Shown here piece after piece: positions 60,808 to 64,000 of a DNA stretch of 64,000 bases. The stretch lies in contig JADKBZ010000008.1 in NCBI GenBank assembly GCA_016714815.1, forward strand, positions 245,176-309,175, written 5' to 3'. The DNA comes from Holophagales bacterium. Its GTDB lineage: Bacteria; Acidobacteriota; Thermoanaerobaculia; UBA5066. The notes beneath the pieces are model-generated. The model saw only the letters and a program-made list of their open reading frames with translations, was not told the DNA's origin and did not search any database. A program made the position numbers and the translations under genes. How positions within the stretch are numbered: position 1 is the stretch's first letter; every line of letters begins with the position of its first letter.

Positions 60808-63800
60808 ACGAGGCTCTCCTGCAGCGGCGTGACCGCGATCGGCCCGCCCGACCGGGCGCGGATCGCCTCGAGCGCCGCCGAGGCGGCGGTCAGGGTCGTC
60901 AGGCACGGGATGTCGCGCTCCAGGGCGTCCCTGCGGATCGCCACCTCGTCGAAGAAGGAGTCCTTCCCGAGGGGCGTGTTCACGACGAGCTGGATCTCCC
61001 CGTTGATCATCCGGTCGACGACGTTCGGGCGCCCCTCGTTCACCTTCAGGACCGGCGTCGCCTCGAGCCCCGCGGCCTTGAGGAACGCCGCCGTCCCTCC
61101 CGTCGCGTAGATCCGGAAGCCGAGGCTCGCGAGCTCGCGGGCGATCGGGAGGAGGGCCTCCTTGTCGCCGTCGTGGACCGAGCAGAAGACCGTCCCCGAT
61201 TCGGGAAGGCGGATCCCCGCCCCGGCGGCCGCCTTCAGGAACGCGAGGCCGAAGCTCCGGTCGCGCCCCATCACCTCGCCGGTCGAGCGCATCTCGGGGC
61301 CCAGGATCGTGTCGACCCCCTCGAAGCGCCGGAACGGGAAGACGGGAGCCTTGATGGAGACGCCGAGGACGGGTGGCTCCTTCGTCAGCCCCACCTCCTC
61401 GAGGGTCTCCCCGAGGCAGAGGCGCGCGGCGATCCGCGCGAGCGGGACGCCGGTCGCCTTCGCGACGAACGGGACGGTGCGGGACGCGCGGGGATTCACC
61501 TCGAGAACGTAGAGCTTCCCTTCGCGGATCGCGAACTGGACGTTCATCAGGCCGACGACGCCGAGCGCCTCTCCCAGCTTCCGCGTCGCCGCGCGGATCT
61601 CGCCGAGCGCCTCGCGCGGGACCCGCCGGTAGGGAGGCATGACCGCGTACGAGTCGCCCGAGTGGATCCCGGCTTCCTCGATGTGCTGCATGACCCCGGC
61701 GACGACGACGCTCTTCCCGTCGCCGACGGCGTCGACGTCGAGCTCGAAGGCGTCTTCCAGGAACCGGTCGAGGAGGACGGGCCGCCCCGGGAACGCCTCG
61801 AGCGCCTCCCCGAGGACCCCGTGCAGCGCCTTCTCGTCGTAGACGATCCGCATCGCGCGGCCGCCGAGGACGTAGCTGGGACGGACGAGGAGCGGGAAGC
61901 CGAGCTTCACCCCCTCGACCATCCCTTCGGCGACGTCGCGGGCCGTGGCCCAGGGGGGCGCGGCGAGGCCCGTCTCGGCGAGCAGCTCGCCGAAGCGCTC
62001 GCGATCCTCGGCCCGGTCGATGGCGTCGGGAGACGTGCCGAGGATCCGAACGCCCGCCTCCTGGAGCGGGTGTGCGAGCTTGAGCGGCGTCTGCCCACCG
62101 AACTGGACGAGGACCCCGACCGGTTTCTCCTTGTCGATCACCGCCATCACGTCCTCGAACGTGAGCGGCTCGAAGTAGAGGCGGTCCGAGGTGTCGTAGT
62201 CGGTGGAGACGGTCTCGGGGTTGCAGTTCACCATCACCGACTCGTAGCCGGCCTCCGAGATCGCCTTCGCCGCGTGAACGCAGCAGTAGTCGAACTCGAG
62301 CCCCTGCCCGATCCGGTTCGGCCCCGAACCGAGGACGACGACCTTCCTGCGGTCCGTCGGCGCCGCCTCGCACTCGCTCTCGTAGCAGGAGTAGAGGTAG
62401 GGCGTCGTCGACTCGAACTCCGCGGCGCAGGTGTCGACGCGGGAAAAGACGGGGACGACCTTCGCGGCGACGCGGGCGGCGCGCGCCTCGCGGGCCGACG
62501 TCCCGGTCAGGCGGGCGAGGTCCTCGTCGGAGAAGCCCGCGCGCTTGGCTCGGCGGAGAAGGGCCGGCGAAGCGGGCGTCCCGGCGCCTTCGACCCGGGC
62601 CCCGTCCCTGATTTCCGCCTCCAGGAGGACGACCTCGCGGAAGCGGTCGAGGAACCACGGGTCGATTCCCGTCACCTCGTTCACGGACGCGACCGAGGCC
62701 CCGCACCTCAGGGCGTCGAGAACGGCGTGGATCCGCTCGGGCCGCGGGACGCGGAGCGCCTCGGCGCGGGGCATCGCCGCCGCCCCGGGACCGGTCCAGC
62801 CGACGCGCCCCGACTCGAGCGACCGGAGCGCCTTGCCGAACGCCTCGGCGAAGGTCCGCCCGAGGGCCATGACCTCGCCCACCGACTTCATCTGGACGCC
62901 GAGGACGTCGGAGGCGCCCGGGAACTTCTCGAACGCGAACCGCGGGATCTTGACGACGACGTAGTCGAGCGACGGCTCGAAGCAGGCGGGGGTCTTCTTC
63001 GTGATGTCGTTCGGCAGCTCGTCGAGCCGGTAGCCGACGGCGAGGAGGGCCGCGATCTTCGCGATCGGGAAGCCGGTCGCCTTCGAGGCGAGGGCCGAAG
63101 AGCGCGAGACCCGGGGGTTCATCTCGATGACGATCCGCCGCCCCGTCTTCGGGTTCACGGCGAACTGGATGTTCGAGCCGCCCGTCGCCACGCCGACCGT
63201 CCGGATGACGGTCTTCGCGTCGTCGCGCATCGCCTGGTACTCGACGTCGGTGAGCGTCATCTGCGGCGCCACCGTGATCGAGTCGCCCGTGTGGACCCCC
63301 ATCGGGTCGACGTTCTCGATGGAGCAGACGACGACGCAGGTGTCGGACGCGTCGCGCATCAGCTCCAGCTCGAACTCCTTCCAGCCGAGGACCGACTCCT
63401 CCACCAGGACCTCGTGGACGGGCGAGAGGAGGAGGCCGCGCTTGACGATCGCCTGGAAGTCGTCGGCGTTGAAGGCGATCCCGCCTCCCGTGCCGCCGAG
63501 GGTGTAGGAGGGGCGGACGACGACCGGGAAGCCGAACGGGTGCGCGATCTCGCGCGCCTCGTCGACCGTCCGGGCCATGCCGGAGCGCAAGACGTCGACC
63601 CCCGCTTTCTGCATCGCCTCCTTGAAGAGGAGGCGGTCCTCCCCCAGCTCCACCGAGTGCGCCGAGGCGCCGAGGAGCTCCACGCCGTACCGGGCGAGGA
63701 CCCCGGACTTGTCGAGGGCGACCGCGAGGTTCAGCGCCGTCTGCCCGCCGACCGTCGGGAGGAGGGCGTCGGGGCGCTCCCTCGCGATGACCTTCTCCAC

Positions 63801-64000
63801 GGTCGCGACGTCGAGCGGCTCGATGTAGGTCGCGTCGGCGAATTCCGGGTCGGTCATGATGGTGGCCGGGTTCGAGTTGACGAGAACGACCCGGAACCCT
63901 TCCTTGCGCAGGACGCGGCAGGCCTGGGTCCCCGAGTAGTCGAACTCGCACGCCTGGCCGATGATGATCGGCCCGGAACCGAGGACCAGGATCGACTTCA
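60804..64000 (-). CDS. carB: Carbamoyl-phosphate synthase large subunit, N-terminus cut by window edge
   Basis: About 1065 residues are visible; the frame runs off position 64000 just before KSILVLGSGPIIIGQACEFDYSG, so only about ten N-terminal residues are missing. Two homologous ATP-grasp halves are present: NMPRVSRSSALASKATGFP-like text in the first (MNPRVSRSSALASKATG) and VNPRASRTVPFVAKATG in the second. A C-terminal MGS-like allosteric domain follows (RELASLGFRIYATGGTAAFLKAAGL). It makes carbamoyl phosphate from glutamine-derived ammonia, bicarbonate and 2 ATP for arginine and pyrimidines. Its stop overlaps the O-antigen-ligase-like start. Confidence 0.96.
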   Translation of the reverse strand, partial: KSILVLGSGPIIIGQACEFDYSGTQACRVLRKEGFRVVLVNSNPATIMTDPEFADATYIEPLDVATVEKVIARERPDALLPTVGGQTALNLAVALDKSGVLARYGVELLGASAHSVELGEDRLLFKEAMQKAGVDVLRSGMARTVDEAREIAHPFGFPVVVRPSYTLGGTGGGIAFNADDFQAIVKRGLLLSPVHEVLVEESVLGWKEFELELMRDASDTCVVVCSIENVDPMGVHTGDSITVAPQMTLTDVEYQAMRDDAKTVIRTVGVATGGSNIQFAVNPKTGRRIVIEMNPRVSRSSALASKATGFPIAKIAALLAVGYRLDELPNDITKKTPACFEPSLDYVVVKIPRFAFEKFPGASDVLGVQMKSVGEVMALGRTFAEAFGKALRSLESGRVGWTGPGAAAMPRAEALRVPRPERIHAVLDALRCGASVASVNEVTGIDPWFLDRFREVVLLEAEIRDGARVEGAGTPASPALLRRAKRAGFSDEDLARLTGTSAREARAARVAAKVVPVFSRVDTCAAEFESTTPYLYSCYESECEAAPTDRRKVVVLGSGPNRIGQGLEFDYCCVHAAKAISEAGYESVMVNCNPETVSTDYDTSDRLYFEPLTFEDVMAVIDKEKPVGVLVQFGGQTPLKLAHPLQEAGVRILGTSPDAIDRAEDRERFGELLAETGLAAPPWATARDVAEGMVEGVKLGFPLLVRPSYVLGGRAMRIVYDEKALHGVLGEALEAFPGRPVLLDRFLEDAFELDVDAVGDGKSVVVAGVMQHIEEAGIHSGDSYAVMPPYRRVPREALGEIRAATRKLGEALGVVGLMNVQFAIREGKLYVLEVNPRASRTVPFVAKATGVPLARIAARLCLGETLEEVGLTKEPPVLGVSIKAPVFPFRRFEGVDTILGPEMRSTGEVMGRDRSFGLAFLKAAAGAGIRLPESGTVFCSVHDGDKEALLPIARELASLGFRIYATGGTAAFLKAAGLEATPVLKVNEGRPNVVDRMINGEIQLVVNTPLGKDSFFDEVAIRRDALERDIPCLTTLTAASAALEAIRARSGGPIAVTPLQESLV

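Noticed and set aside
1..64000. tRNA, rRNA or tmRNA genes
   Set aside because: No cloverleaf-like segment with conserved T-loop or rRNA-like stretch was noticed; a covariance scan would be needed to be certain.

Overview
The window is a very GC-rich bacterial chromosome segment, densely coded, with many 4-bp ATGA/GTGA start-stop overlaps. Lipoproteins, outer-membrane barrels, a tripartite RND pump, a DUF5916 protein and an IPTL-CTERM protein all point to a Gram-negative-type cell. A diphosphate-dependent phosphofructokinase and the style of the secreted proteins suggest Acidobacteriota or a neighbouring phylum. That placement is an inference from gene content, not from a marker gene.

Layout. 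1-4.3 kb: a secreted repeat protein running off the left edge, an AI-2E-type permease and a coiled-coil lipoprotein, with a nest of structured repeats between them (2642-3272). 4.4-7.3 kb: a two-component-propeller sensor with a degenerate GGDEF domain. 7.4-13.4 kb: a TetR-controlled TolC/adaptor/RND efflux operon. 13.5-19.9 kb: an accessory region. It holds an AbiEi/AbiEii-type toxin-antitoxin pair with a third HExxH gene, flanked by decayed fragments of the RND permease. It also holds a Uma2 nuclease, two genes each with one homopolymer frameshift, and a small HTH module. 19.9-26.7 kb: a seven-repeat IPTL-CTERM surface protein with a barrel protein, then an NRAMP-family transporter bracketed by two copies of an unknown 61-residue gene. 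26.9-32.1 kb: a five-gene phospholipid-type operon matching E. coli ynbABCD plus an acyltransferase. 32.2-37 kb: a SUKH/Sel1 protein, a UbiA-type prenyltransferase, and a membrane glycosyltransferase-like protein fused to a terpene-cyclase-like domain carrying DTDDTA. 37.2-46 kb: core metabolism (pfp, corA, DHH phosphoesterase, porin, fadBA, cytidylate-kinase-like). 46-55.9 kb: envelope and secreted proteins, aroC, vapBC and a class V aminotransferase. 55.9-64 kb: carB, truncated by the right edge, translationally coupled to two O-antigen-ligase-like proteins and a degenerate LytM protein.

Four things most deserve follow-up. (1) Two homologous ~200-bp elements at 2642-3186 whose long terminal stems differ from each other but remain self-complementary. 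(2) The glycosyltransferase/terpene-cyclase fusion beside a UbiA enzyme. (3) The duplicated leader-ORF plus 61-residue gene cassette flanking the NRAMP-family gene. (4) The AbiE-zincin module placed between an intact permease 3' end and a scrambled copy of it. No tRNA, rRNA or CRISPR array was seen.
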